A stretch of 64,000 nt of DNA, taken from Bryoerythrophyllum caledonicum. Its lineage: Eukaryota; Streptophyta; Bryopsida; Pottiales; Pottiaceae. Shown piece by piece: positions 20,545 through 31,016 of this stretch (its first letter is position 1; every line of letters starts with the position of its first letter). A program made the position numbers and the translations under genes. The stretch covers positions 47,273,527-47,337,526 of the forward strand of contig OZ020514.1 of NCBI GenBank assembly GCA_963971425.1. The letters run 5' to 3'. The notes beneath the pieces were generated by a model. It was given only the letters and a program-made list of their open reading frames with translations. It searched no databases and was not told the origin of the DNA.

Positions 20545-23203
20545 TGTCGAGTAGCGAGAGTTTTCTTTGGGAAATCGCGGAGATCCTAGCTGCTGCTAGA
20601 AATGGTTTGAGAACAAAGGTTGTCTCCAAATAAATCTCTAGTCTTGACCACGAATTCCTCTTGTCTTCAAGTCTTAGTCTTCACTCTTCATTCATCAGTC
20701 TTCAATCTTCAAACTCCTCCCCGTTGGCCTATCCTGTGGTGGTTCTAAAGGGTTAAAGGTAAGGGTAGGTGATAAGAAACCACGGCCTCGGACGGGTAAA
20801 ACGGGACGGCCAAACCACGAGCTGACCGTCCGAAAGATTGGCTCCTAAACTTCAAACCCACGGTGACCAGCAATCGCGCCTCACCGGTGGGAACAACATA
20901 AACACGACCGTGTGGGCCATTAACCCCACTTCGCCGCAACAAAGTTTACGAAGCAGAATTGAAAAACAACTAGCCTCCAAAACTGGCTGGGAATAACAAA
21001 TAAAGACAACGAGCCTCCAAAGCCGGCTAGGAATAACAAAGCCACAAGCCACAACACGCGAGTCTTCTTGTCTCCTTATCTTCAAGTCTTCATGTCTTCT
21101 TATCTTCAAGTCTTAAAGTGTTCAAAAACACAAAAGACCTCCCAAAGTTCTTTACCACACTAGCTGCGAGCTTCTAATTGATGCCACAGATGATTTGAGC
21201 CGCCAAATGCCAAGTGCTATAGCTTTTTGGAAAGCTGGTGCAATAAGCTAATACCCTCTAAAATCTTAGGTTATTCTAAACTACCTTCTAAAAGTTATGG
21301 AGGTTCAAAGTTTGTGCCTTCTTATGTCGATGGCAGCAAACCCTCTCCAACTTCGGCGGCTATAACTTCTATATTACTATTTTAAATGAGCCGTATAATA
21401 GCTTTATAGAAAGCTAATTTAATAAGCTACAACTCCTCTAAATTTCACTTCAAACTAATCTACTCACTAAAAGTTGTGTAAGCTTAAAACTCGCGCCTCC
21501 CCACTTCCAAGACGGCAGAACTCTCCTCTACTTAGATGGCTATAACTTTTTCATAGCGCATCTAAATGAGTCGAGTGATAGCTTCTTAGAAAGCTAATAC
21601 AATGAGGAATGCTTCTCTCAAATTTCAAGTCCGAACACAAAGTATCGAAGCCATGGTGAAGGCCCGAAGTTGCTGCTCCTCTAATTGGGTAGCGGCCAAC
21701 TACTCCTCACTCAATCTCTCGTAACTTTTGCGTATGAACTCCAAATTGAACAAAAACACCGCTCAAAGAAGCGCAACTTCACAAGGAACAACTTCACAAA
21801 TTTTCATAACATTCTCATAAAAAACGAGTACACACCGCCCGATCTTCCTCTCGGGAATTTTCTCACAGCACTCTCTACACACCCAAAACACACACCAAGA
21901 GGAAAGGAGAGTCGCCCCTTATCCTTCCACATCAGCCCACGTCTAAGCCACATGGGCATCTAAAGCCTATTGGTTAACCTCCAAAAGCACTCTAAAGTCT
22001 ATCAAGATAAGATAGGAAAGAAACCCCAACCATTGGGCTTCAAAAGGTGAAGTTCCAAAAGAATTCTAAGACGGTCAAACCTTTTCTTAGTTTCTTTTCT
22101 TTTTCTTTCTTGGATCTTGATCTAACATAAACATAAACACATAACAAACTCATATATTAACAACTGAATGGATTCTACCTTTATTTAACCGAATAAAAAC
22201 TCTAGAATTTGACGGAGCACCGCAGAAACATAACTCGCTCTCCGTTCATCGCTTAAGTAGGTCAACGGCCCTCGAAGCCAAAGACGATGGCCCATCTCAT
22301 TAGAAAAGCGACTCACCATTTGGCCTTCATTGGTATTTTCAAAACACCCTTCAAACACCATCTGACGGCCACCCGTCGATGAAGCTTCAGCCTCCAATAC
22401 AATCACTAGAGCTCTCGCGTCCGGTTGTAGATTCACAAATGCAAATTGCCGCAGACTTGGATCTGGACGTGGTTGAACACGACGCTCGGAAGGCCCCGCT
22501 TCATCTCGCACTCGCCGTCTGGAAGTTGATGGCTGAGAAGATTGAAACGGATCCTCCGGTAATTGCGATAACGACAACTCCCACTCATCTGGATCTTGAG
22601 AATCCATACTATCAACTCTAAGCAATCCAAGCTATTGGCTTGAAGCAAAACATGTGAGGCAAAGAAACTATCTTCTTTTTTATATCTCTCAGTAACTTCT
22701 TTAAGAAGCTTGCCTTCACTGAATTACTCAAATAGCCATAAATAATTCTATTTAAACTAAAAGTTGCCCGCATCAAAAGATCTGGCTAAAGGACAAGGTC
22801 GCGACATTGTACAGTCCCTCAACAGTTGTATAAAGCCGCCTTAAGCCCACTAATGGTCGCCAAGTTGCGGACTTGGTTGGCTGTCAAGGTCCGTTGATTG
22901 TTGCCTGCCGGTTCCGGGTTCGAGCTTTATCAAACTCGTTGAACGGCCTGGATAGTTGCAACTTGGTACTTGCTAGTGAAAGCAGGAAATAAGCAGCCAA
23001 CCGGCCACCTACGCTTCCCTGAGCTACAGTGACAAGATGCAGGCTTCCAAGTTATACTAATAAGCTCCGGTTATCCCCCATTGAACCAAACCGTGGATTT
23101 CTCCACGACCCCAACCTTTTGTATCTTTCTCCTCATATTCTATCCGATGTCCAAGGCAACATCTTAAATGTTTTCACACAATATATTAATTTACAACACG
23201 ACA
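20545..23203 (-). repeat. 5' LTR of gypsy-2
   Basis: 2659 bases, nearly identical to 11562-14220. It lies upstream of Gag in the element's orientation. It carries the unbroken copy of the LTR-encoded frame. Confidence 0.93.
22185..22607 (-). CDS. LTR-encoded small protein of gypsy-2
   Basis: A 140-codon frame from the ATG of MDSQDPDEWELSL, wholly inside the 5' LTR. The N-terminal third is acidic with Ser/Pro-rich stretches; the rest looks folded (FAFVNLQPDARALVIVLEAE ... RLWLRGPLTYLSDERR). In the 3' LTR the same frame is cut by TGG to TAG at 13295-13297, near residue 110. No family is recognised. Since it lies in both LTRs, only the 5' copy would be expressed from an upstream promoter. It may also be a captured host fragment. 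Confidence 0.45.
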   Translation of the reverse strand: MDSQDPDEWELSLSQLPEDPFQSSQPSTSRRRVRDEAGPSERRVQPRPDPSLRQFAFVNLQPDARALVIVLEAEASSTGGRQMVFEGCFENTNEGQMVSRFSNEMGHRLWLRGPLTYLSDERRASYVSAVLRQILEFLFG

Positions 23204-25097
23204 CCGCTTTCTGCACTCCCAAGCAATTTCGGCTCTTACTATGCACGAACGAATACATGCTCCAATTACGCTCACATGACGAGGCCGAGCAGGTTAGTGC
23301 TAGTATACGCTTCGCTATGATAGGCAATGATTGCCCGCCCACGCGGTTCCACCACTGGTGAGGCAACAGGTTGCTGTTTTCAATTTCCCCAGCTTCCTCC
23401 GGTGAATATGGGCCTCGCAATTCTTCATATTCCGTGATTTCGAGCATTATTGCCGAAAAAGACACTCCGAGCGGACCACAGAGCGTCATAACAACCTTGT
23501 TTAGGGCCCTTTTGGCCTCACCATTGTTTTGAATTTGCAAGTTATTGGCTAGATAAGGATTCAATAAAGCCCCTGCATAATGGAGATCTGTTGTCATCAT
23601 CTCCCAACGCCGTAGGAATGATCCTTCAAGGCGAGTTGCAATTCCGTCAAGCATGTTGAATGGCGCATTACGCAGCTTGAACACGTGCTCTTTTAGCTTG
23701 TTCATGGTCACCCAAGCAATTCCCATTGCCGGAGTGTCACCATCAAAAGTCCGCAATGCCTTTAGAACTGGTGCCACTATAAATTCAAAGTTGGTGCACC
23801 GATGCCAGAAAGTCTCGTCTAGAACGGTGGCTCGCACCTGCGATGCCTTCGCATGGGCACGGTGCCCGTTTTGCCTATCGAAAAGAGAGGACACGTAGGA
23901 TATCCATGCTGAGTCTATCACAACCATCTCCAGGGCATTCTTCACTTCCAATAGACGATGGATCATTATGTAATTGCATGCAAACCTTGTTGCTGCTGGC
24001 CACAATAGAGACAAATTTGGCGAAAATCGACGAAAAAGGGCCATGGGCACATGGTGGTTCCGGATATACAATGCAATTTGTTTCGCCTTTTGGACGAGGT
24101 CTACAAACATGCCTTCCTTCCCCCAGTCCTCGAGGAGGAGGTCCAAAATATGTGCACAACACCCTTGAGTATATATGTGCGGGTACTCATCGTTGACCTT
24201 CTTCATTGCCCCCAACATATTTGAAGCATTATCGGTGCACACTTGGACCACATTCAATGGTCCAACCTTACGGATAAAACTTTTCAATTGGTCCCCTATA
24301 TATGCCGTAGATTTCTTCATACCCGTGGTGTCTATAGACCCCAAGAAGATATCACCCATTGGACATACGAGCATGATATTCATGAGAGGGCGACGTGTAA
24401 CATTGTCCCACCCGTCCGAGCATAGTGTTGCCCCATACTTGGCAATATCTACGCCGGTCTTCTTGTCCACAAGGTCTTTCACTTTTTTTTTTAGAGGCTC
24501 AATGTATGTCGTCCTCATGGCATTGTACGATGGCGGTGTATAATCGAAACCCGCCTTTGACGTTGCGAGGGTGGCCTTGATGAAGGCCGGATGTCTAACC
24601 ACGTTGAATGCAACGTTTGCTTCATAAAAAAAATGTGCCCATAATTCGTCCAACTCTTTTCGTTTTTCTATTTGGTAAGCCTCTGGAAAGCTCCGTTGTC
24701 GTACAGATCTTGGTGTTGATGATGCTGCTTGGCTTAGAGGATTTGTGGACTGCGTGTTCTCCTCATTTCGAGTTTCCAAGAAACTACCTTGTTGGATGGA
24801 TTGGCTAGAACAAGGTTCAGTGGAACATGTTGCTGGTGCGCTAGGAAGGCCAACGATCTCCGCCTCGGTCATCCTAGTAGGAATAATATTCCCGCATTTT
24901 TTAAAACGCGCCTTAACAGCTGCTGGGGCCTTAGTGCACGAAGTCTTCGTCCATTGTGGATACCCATAGTGTGACATGCACCTCCCACGTTTGTATGCGA
25001 AAGTGTAATTGCACCAAACACACGTCACTTGATCCTTTTTGTTAAATGTGAACCATGGGGCCCACTCCTTTGTTTGAGCCCTTTGTTGAGACGACAT
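23204..25097 (-). CDS. hAT-B transposase, N-terminal and catalytic part (5' piece of split gene)
   Basis: The likely start is the ATG of MSSQQRAQTKEWAPW (25097), which aligns with the hAT-A start; upstream codons stay open but are not conserved. In order: a BED-type zinc finger (CVWCNYTFAYKRGRCMSHYG); a DUF659 block (GATLCSDGWDNVTRRPLMNIML ... GSIDTTGMKKS); a CTDNASNMLGA motif with a catalytic-type Asp; CCAHILDLLLEDW; and the hAT dimerisation region ending LTCSASSCERNWSMYSFVHSKSRN. Gypsy-2 interrupts it just after NCLGVQKA. No stop or frameshift apart from that insertion, so the copy was intact when hit. Cut-and-paste DNA transposition in the nucleus is the expected role. Confidence 0.9.
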
Positions 25098-25284
25098 CAC
25101 AATAAAATTGGCGCGCAATGTTGTGCCAAAGAGAATCCGCCAAAAGTAATAGGAAATTGTGTGAGCATAGAAAATGTTGACCCAAAGGTCACTCACAAAC
25201 TTGTAGATTCATGCAAGGAGCCCAATAAGGAGTTCCAGGACACGAAGCCAAGGATGTGAGGTGAGTCAAGCACATCGCATATAG

Positions 25285-25337
25285 TTCTTATATAGTGCGT
25301 GAGGCAGGAGCATCTGGGGCCGGGCGCGCACAAGGAT
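25285..25337 (-). promoter_or_regulatory. hAT-B transposase promoter region
   Basis: A TATA-like TATATAAG is on the minus strand at 25288-25294, about 190 bases before the ATG. Directly upstream is GGGGCCGGGCGCGCAC, one unit of the GGGCGCG array, which then disappears into the assembly gap. Arrangement array, then TATA, then gene, as at the hAT-A genes. Confidence 0.55.
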
Positions 25338-25537
25338 NNNNNNNNNNNNNNNNNNNNNNNNNNNNNNNNNNNNNNNNNNNNNNNNNNNNNNNNNNNNNNN
25401 NNNNNNNNNNNNNNNNNNNNNNNNNNNNNNNNNNNNNNNNNNNNNNNNNNNNNNNNNNNNNNNNNNNNNNNNNNNNNNNNNNNNNNNNNNNNNNNNNNNN
25501 NNNNNNNNNNNNNNNNNNNNNNNNNNNNNNNNNNNNN
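25338..25537. other. Assembly gap of 200 N
   Basis: Exactly 200 unknown bases between a GGGCGCG unit and the right terminal repeat of hAT-B. By symmetry with 9643-10005 it probably hides another GC-rich array; 200 is likely a placeholder length. Confidence 0.95.
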
Positions 25538-25701
25538 CACACGTGTTTTACCAGGGGGTAAGTTGAAAATTTGATTTAGGGTTCGTAATTTTTTTTTACA
25601 CGCAACTGTCCGCCAAAAAGTGCTGTCCGTCCTGTCCGTCCGTCCTACTGTCCGTCCGTCCGCTGTCTTTGGGCCCCTGTCCGTCTATGTAGACAACCCT
25701 G
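25538..25701 (-). repeat. Right long terminal inverted repeat of hAT-B
   Basis: Reverse complement of 9479-9643, ending GACAACCCTG at 25701. Confidence 0.9.
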
Positions 25702-26258
25702 GTGAGTGCCATTTCAAGTAGTCCACTCCTCGAGTCCATTCTAACTATCTAATCATTGTTTCCTTGTTCCATTAAAGTAGATTAGTCCGGGTGGGTGGGA
25801 ATAACAGGTGAGGTGAGACGATAGTTCGTAGGGGCGTGACTCCAACTCTAACTGTTACAATCGTTTCCTTGTTCCATCAAGTAGATTAGTTGGGTGGATG
25901 GGAATAACAGGTGAGATTGTACGTGTCTAGGGAAGGACGAGGGGGGAGTGACAGATGTATGAGGGTCATAAGTGAGTCTTGAGTGACCTTCCGGCGTACC
26001 GGTTGGTGTCGGTTGTGAAGACTCATGTCACTCCCTGAAACATCCCACCTCCAGCTACATCGGAGGTGGAGGGAGACTGGAAGGAGGACGGATGGTGGGC
26101 GGGTAGGCCCCTTGCTCACTTACATTACGCCGCTCCCAGCCTTGGAAACACGGGTCTAACACCCCTTCGGGGAGATCTCAGTGACACCATAACCATCCAA
26201 GGAGTGGGTAGAGTTAGAAGGATGGAATGGGAGGTAGAGTAGCTGTTACTTGTGTCAA
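25702..26258 (-). other. Gypsy-1 upstream remnant and non-coding DNA
   Basis: The first 38 bases (minus strand, ATG at 25739) read MDSRSGLLEMA and continue the gypsy-1 frame across the hAT-B insertion. The rest shows no gene. It has a diverged tandem duplication of about 120 bases sharing TTTCCTTGTTCCAT...AAGTAGATTAG and GGGAATAACAGGTGAG (near 25766-25815 and 25861-25915). Confidence 0.45.
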
Positions 26259-28489
26259 TGTGAGTGATATTTCACCCCCCTTGATTGCGTTTAGTAGTAG
26301 GGGGTTAAAATCACTCACATTCTAGTAATTCAATACCAATCCACATGATGTTTATCGCATACAAGGAATTACCACTTAACTTCCATAAAATTGTTTAACC
26401 CAATTAGAATAAAGTTAACCTAAAAGTAGATATAAATTCACGCAAAGATAAATTAGATTAAGTAATTTCAATTAATCCCAAAGTAAATTAAACTTACCCT
26501 AAGTAACTTAAGTTTAACCTACAGTAAATATTTTTTCCCAAGTAAATAAATTTAACTCAAGTAACTTCAATTCACATAAATGAATTAGACTTTAACTCTA
26601 GGTTAAAACATTTACTTTCCCCCCCCCTGGATTTCACTTTTGACTTTTGTTTTTTTTTTAAATTTAAATTTAAATTTTTTTATTTTATTTTATTTTTTTA
26701 ATTTTAAGAAAAAAATAAAAATTATCACACTCTCGTAAAACTCCAAGTTACTAGACCATTCCTAATGCAAGCAACCCTCACAAAACATACACAATACCCT
26801 AGGTTGGAACACAAGCAAATGAATGTTGATGCACCAGAACCGTGCCATAGGCCGGGGCTTCACATGTGCACCTTCACCCATCATCAACAACATTCATACT
26901 TCAACTCCACAATACACCATGCAAATAAAAAAAAACAACAATTAGTGAAAAAATTGAGTTTGAAGGGGGTCGGAAGGGCAGCAGGACCCCCTGTCACTAA
27001 AACAGTTGTAACTTCGTGGTCGTAGATCTCCTTCAAGCGTGCCCAAGGTCATTGAAAAGCTGACTTCTAGATCTACATATTCTCCAAATATCGGCTCCAA
27101 AGTCGTTGGGGTTCGCCCGCAGTAGCCCACCGAAGTTGATGCTTGAGAACTACCGGCGGCAGGACCTCCTCGCTCTTAATCGACAGCCACGTCCTTCTCG
27201 GTTCTCCAATGATCACAAAACTTGGACCGTAGGGGGTAGACTTCACGCCGCTCCAGCACACGCAAAAAACACCAAAAAACCTCTTACCAATAAAAATTTA
27301 CGGGCCTCCAAAGTTACTGCCCTTCAACTCTTGCGGCCGTCGACCCTTTCGCACTTCATTGGCCATAACTCCTTTGTCTTCACTTGGAATTGCACGTGCT
27401 TAGTGTCCACGGAAGGCCAACTTGAAGCTCCACGCACCTTCCAAAGATCAGCTTCAAAGCCGTCGTAGTCCGCTCGCAGTAGTCCGCCAAAGTTGACGCA
27501 CCAAATCTGGCTAGTAGCAGACCCCTCAATACTAAAACCATCACAACTTCCTCATCTTTGCTCCAAACACAACATGCTTGGTGTCTCTAGAAAGCTAACA
27601 ACAAGATCTAACTACTGGTAAACTTCCTCGTTAAATCTTTAAATATCTAACACACAAGAGCAATGCAACCGCAGCTCTTACAAAACAAGGGTAAATGGGG
27701 GAGCACTTGGACATGGCTTCGCCCACACAAGAGAGAGAGAAAGCTTGGCCAACCAAGCCCTCTTATACAAGTAGGAAGAGTCTCAAGGGTGGCGGCCACA
27801 TCCCCATCCTTGAACCTAACAACCCCTAATCAAGATCAAGGGCCCACGATCACTCTAGCCCTAATCCCGATTTTAGGGCTGAACACGCCTAAAACCCCTA
27901 AATTAAAGGCCTTTTGCCAAAATTAACCTCACCAATGTGTTTAAAACACATTGAAACACTAGGTTTGACTATTCATACACCCCAATCCGAGTTCTAGATC
28001 ATTTAAGCTAACAATTTGCAAACTAATTGCAAGTCCCCCAATAATTTCGATTCTAATTAATCCAACAAAAAGATTAGCAATCTTTCTCCAACCCTTCTTC
28101 TTCTTCTTTCTTCTTCTTTCTTCTTCCATATGAGTCTTTCCCACACTCTACTCTATCACTAAAACACTAAACTAACTTCATCAATAATCATTCAACAATT
28201 AAAATTCCTCGATATCTAACTCCACTACCTCTAATTAATATTCTACATCCCTAATGCTCATTCTTCTACTTCTCCCACTTGCACCACACTTTAAGTTTCA
28301 TTTTGTCTCTTTTTGCTTCTCGCACATCTATTTTCCTATTAACAACCAGATTCTTCTACCAACACTAATTCAATGATAGTCTAAAGCTCTACTACTAATT
28401 AACTACATCTAATCACAATGGTCTGACTAATTTGCTAGTTTCTAAATAGTTAGTCTAAAACCAAATGTGAACCATTAATTGGGCTCACA
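26259..28489 (-). repeat. Solo LTR of the gypsy-3 family
   Basis: 2231 bases, TGTGAG...CTCACA, flanked on both sides by the 5-bp duplication GTCAA (26254-26258 and 28490-28494). It is the reverse complement of the gypsy-3 5' LTR at 58222-60452, with only scattered differences. No internal element sequence adjoins it. This is the classic product of recombination between the two LTRs of one element. Small open frames inside it occur in both copies and show no domain. Confidence 0.92.
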
Positions 28490-28633
28490 GTCAACCACTA
28501 AAATCTCTACGAGTCCACGGACTTCCATCTGTGGTGATATAATCTGTACCCGGGTACTTGTGTACCCCGGATGTCCATAGTGTGTATAGCTGTAAAGATG
28601 ACCTCCCCCTTCCTTAACCGAGACTAAGTTGAG
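28490..28633. other. Non-coding stretch right of the solo LTR
   Basis: No gene. It leads into the 37-bp tandem array. Confidence 0.4.
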
Positions 28634-28935
28634 GTAGGTCCTTACCCCTACCTTCGGACGAGGTTGGTCCTTACCCAAAGGTCCCTACCTTCCGACGAGG
28701 TAGGTCCTTACCCGAAGGTCCCTACCTTCCGACGAGGTAGGTCCTTACCCGAAGGTTCCTTCCTTTGGACCAGGTAGGTCCTTACCCGAAGGTCCCTACC
28801 TTCCAACGAGGTAGGTCCTTACCCGAAGGTCCCTACCTTCCGACGAGGTAGGTCCTTACCCGAAGGTCCCTACCTTCCGACGAGTTAGGTCCTTACCCAA
28901 AGGTCCCTACCTTCGGGCGAGGTAGGTTCCTATCT
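28634..28935. repeat. Minisatellite, about eight 37-bp units, each able to form a hairpin
   Basis: The unit begins GAGGTAGGTCCTTACCC and ends CCCTACCTTCCGAC. Within it GGTAGG pairs with CCTACC and CCTT with AAGG around a loop of about 5 bases. Units differ by a few point changes, several of which keep the pairing. Confidence 0.85.
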
Positions 28936-29157
28936 GGGGAAAGCCCTCGTACGGAGAACGGGAGGGTGGATGTAGATAAACGCTCAGGCGGTGTAATCTA
29001 ACCCTTTTCCTTCCTTTCCTTTGATGTAATTATTGTGATATAGTAACATGGTGTACATCTAGATGAGTTGTTAGTCGTTGTAGTTCTCGGTGATTCTCTG
29101 TGGGAACGATTACCTTAAGGGTATCTTTGTGTTAAGATGTGAATAGTTGCCAACACG
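28936..29157. other. Non-coding sequence up to the hAT-A transposase break
   Basis: AT-rich, no gene. It ends exactly where the transposase frame stops matching (after LGAMDVV). Confidence 0.4.
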
Positions 29158-30110
29158 TACTACGACATCCATCGCTCCAAGCATGTTGGGAGCATGCCTG
29201 TACGAATCTGTGTCACATTCTTGGAACCCACCTTCTCAATGTAAACTTTCACTTGGTCCGCTATGTACCGCATGGACTTCTTCTCACCACTGGTGTCTAT
29301 GCTCCCCAAGAATACGTCACCAGTGGGGCAGGACATCATTAAATTCATGAGGGACCTCCAATGGACATCATCCCAACCATCCGTGCATATCGACACCCCA
29401 TAATTCTTGATTGCAAAACCAACTTTGGCTTCAATCTCTTTCTCAATTTGCAACCTCTTAGGTTCAATCAATCTAGTCCTCAACTGGTGATATGTAGGAG
29501 TGTACTCAAACTTTGCCACAGATGTCGCCCTCACTGCATCGATGAACGCTTGATTTTGCGCCACATTAGAAAGCACATTCGCTTGATAGAAAAAAGTCGC
29601 CCACTTCTCATCAAGTTCCTTCTTCTTTGCAATGTTAAAAGCATCAAGCATCCGTTGTTGATGTAGTTGCCCTGATCTAGTGGAATTTGAGGCGGTAAGA
29701 CCACCCGACACATGTTCGCGGTCGTTTCCTTCAGAGAGATTAGGCACTCCTTCCTGAGGCCCACTTCCTACTCCACCTGCCACATTATTTTGAACGTCGA
29801 ATTGGCTTGAAGTGTCAATTGTTGGTGCCCTGGATGGACCACTCGGACCTTAATCTCCGCCATACATGTCCCCGGCCGTCATTCGTTGCGGAACAATATT
29901 TCCACAATTGGCAAATCGACTTCGCACATAGGGAGGTAGGCTACGACAAATCGACCTCTCTGACTTGGCGCCGTATCCAAAGTGAGTGAACGCACGCTCA
30001 CGTTTGTAGCTAAAAGTATAGTTACAGAAAACACAACTCACTTTGCCCCCGTTGTCACCAAAATTGTACCAAGGTTCCCATTCTTTTGTTTGCTTCCTTT
30101 GACTTCCCAT
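29158..30110 (-). pseudogene. hAT-A transposase, N-terminal part (broken)
   Basis: It starts at the ATG of MGSQRKQTKEWEPW (30110), matching the hAT-B start. It has a BED-type zinc finger (CVFCNYTFSYKRERAFTHFG) and a DUF659 block (GVSICTDGWDDVHWRSLMNLMM ... GSIDTSGEKKS). A TAA at 29850-29852 interrupts a linker and is one C-to-T change from CAA. A one-base deletion near 29195 destroys the TDNAPNMLGA motif. The frame ends at 29158, at the insertion breakpoint. The 3' piece is at 2462-4776. About 110 middle codons were lost, so this was not a clean insertion alone. Confidence 0.85.
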
Positions 30111-30362
30111 TGCATTCACGGCTTATGCCAAATAATGTGCAAGTCCCGTCTAAGCCAAAATCCGGGGCTACTTATAGTATAGAATCAAAAAATGTGAGGT
30201 CTGATAGCGCTAGTGCACTACTTGAACCAATTTTTACATCACCTCAACCGCACACCAGTGTCGCCAGCCACCCAAGTAGACTCGCAAGGAGCTCAAACTA
30301 AATTCAGGTCCAAGAGATTGAGGCCAAGGTGACAAGCGTGGGGACAATAGGCCCTCCCCAAA

Positions 30363-30575
30363 CCTTTTTATACGAGCCAAGAATGGGTGGGACCTGACGT
30401 GCCAAGGGCGGGGACGTCTCCGCCCTGCCCTGTTGTGGGGAGACGTCCCCGCCCCTGCCCGGATAAGGGCGAGGACGTCTCCGCCCCTACCCGGGTAAGG
30501 GCGGAGATGTCTCCGCCCCTCCAGGGCAGGGCGGAGACGTCCCTACCCTTACTTGGGCAGGGGCTAGGACGTCTC
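30363..30575 (-). promoter_or_regulatory. hAT-A transposase promoter: TATA box plus GACGTC array
   Basis: TATAAAAAGG lies on the minus strand at 30363-30372, about 250 bases before the ATG. About 41 bases upstream begins an array with GACGTC or one-base variants at 30413, 30442, 30474, 30505, 30535 and 30568, each in a palindrome such as GGCGGAGACGTCTCCGCC. Spacing is 29-33 bp, about three helical turns. GACGTC is the plant C-box bound by bZIP factors (known); that it is used so here is inference. Confidence 0.65.
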
Positions 30576-30594
30576 CCCAACCCAGGAAAAGGAG

Positions 30595-30850
30595 GCCTTT
30601 GGGGCATTTTGGGTGCTTAGGCACTCCTCCTCTCCATGAGGTGGCTGGAGGTTTTAATATAGGGTACTTTACTTTTGGTTCCGACAAGATTGCGACGCAC
30701 TTAAAATAAGAAGCACGTTATGTCTACGAAGGAAGGCTTTTGGGAAAGTACTACATTTGTCCTTTGACCGCATGCTCTCCAATAATGAATACCTTTATTA
30801 GCTCCCTTTTAGATCAAGTAGTGAATAGCATGGGAGCTATGCAAGTCCCC
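30595..30850 (-). repeat. Upstream module, copy 1
   Basis: It resembles 32030-32270: both contain GGCACTCCTC, TTTTGGTTCCGACAAGAT, CACTTAAAATAA, CGGCATGCTCTC or CGCATGCTCTC and ACCTTTATTAGCTCCC in the same order. Each copy lies directly upstream of a GACGTC array and its gene. A short piece (AGTAGTGAATAGCATGGGAG) recurs again at about 32695. Confidence 0.75.
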
Positions 30851-31016
30851 ATCCATAACGGGTAGTATAAGCCTCTAGTAGAATGTAATGTGCAAGTTCT
30901 CTAAATAAATTGTACCATTATAAACATAAAGGATATTTAAAACCATATAATGTTTAGAGCAAAAGTATTGTTCACAAAATTGATTTGCTACGTCCTAAAC
31001 CTTCAAATACTCCTAG
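30850..31016. other. Non-coding spacer
   Basis: No gene or repeat recognised. Confidence 0.4.

Larger units (their letters stand above)
11562..23203 (-). mobile_element. Gypsy-2: young, complete LTR retrotransposon in the hAT-B transposase gene
   Basis: Two 2659-base LTRs (11562-14220 and 20545-23203) begin TGTCG and end CGACA and differ at only about three positions that I could find. Open Gag-protease and Pol frames lie between them on the minus strand, with a primer-binding-type sequence and a polypurine tract at the correct places. The domain order RT, RNase H, integrase is that of Ty3/gypsy. Near-identical LTRs and unbroken frames point to a recent insertion. The LTRs themselves carry an open frame (22185-22607). 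Confidence 0.93.
9479..25701 (-). mobile_element. hAT-B: hAT transposon interrupted by an LTR retrotransposon
   Basis: The termini CAGGGTTGTC (9479) and GACAACCCTG (25701) are ends of a nearly perfect inverted repeat of at least 160 bases, its right copy cut short by an assembly gap. It encodes one transposase (25097-23204 plus 11561-10233, minus strand), split by gypsy-2. GC-rich GGGCGCG arrays lie inside both termini. It belongs to the same family as hAT-A (same CAGGGTTGTC terminus, CGGACGG clusters, same transposase type) but has no cargo. Without gypsy-2 its length would be about 4.6 kb. Confidence 0.88.
4777..29157 (-). mobile_element. Gypsy-1: old Ty3/gypsy element inside the hAT-A transposase gene
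   Basis: The Pol frame at 5664-9478, together with the short 5' remnant at 25702-25739, lies between the two halves of the hAT-A transposase gene. The element is itself split by hAT-B (9479-25701). The left edge is the repeat at 4777. The right edge is uncertain: 25702-29157, minus a solo LTR, is about 1.2 kb of non-coding sequence that does not match the left LTR, so it may be gypsy-1 leader or another fragment. Confidence 0.5.

Noticed and set aside
11557..23208. A 5-bp target duplication for gypsy-2
   Set aside because: Flanks are TCCGC and CCGCT; only the 4-base CCGC is shared, and only 4 bases keep the transposase frame.
26765..27926. Small frames inside the solo LTR, repeated in 58785-59946
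   Set aside because: They are identical because the LTRs are identical; no domain or conservation beyond that is visible.
28634..28935. Tandem hairpin repeats as a CRISPR array
   Set aside because: Units abut without unique spacers and the context is a eukaryotic repeat region.
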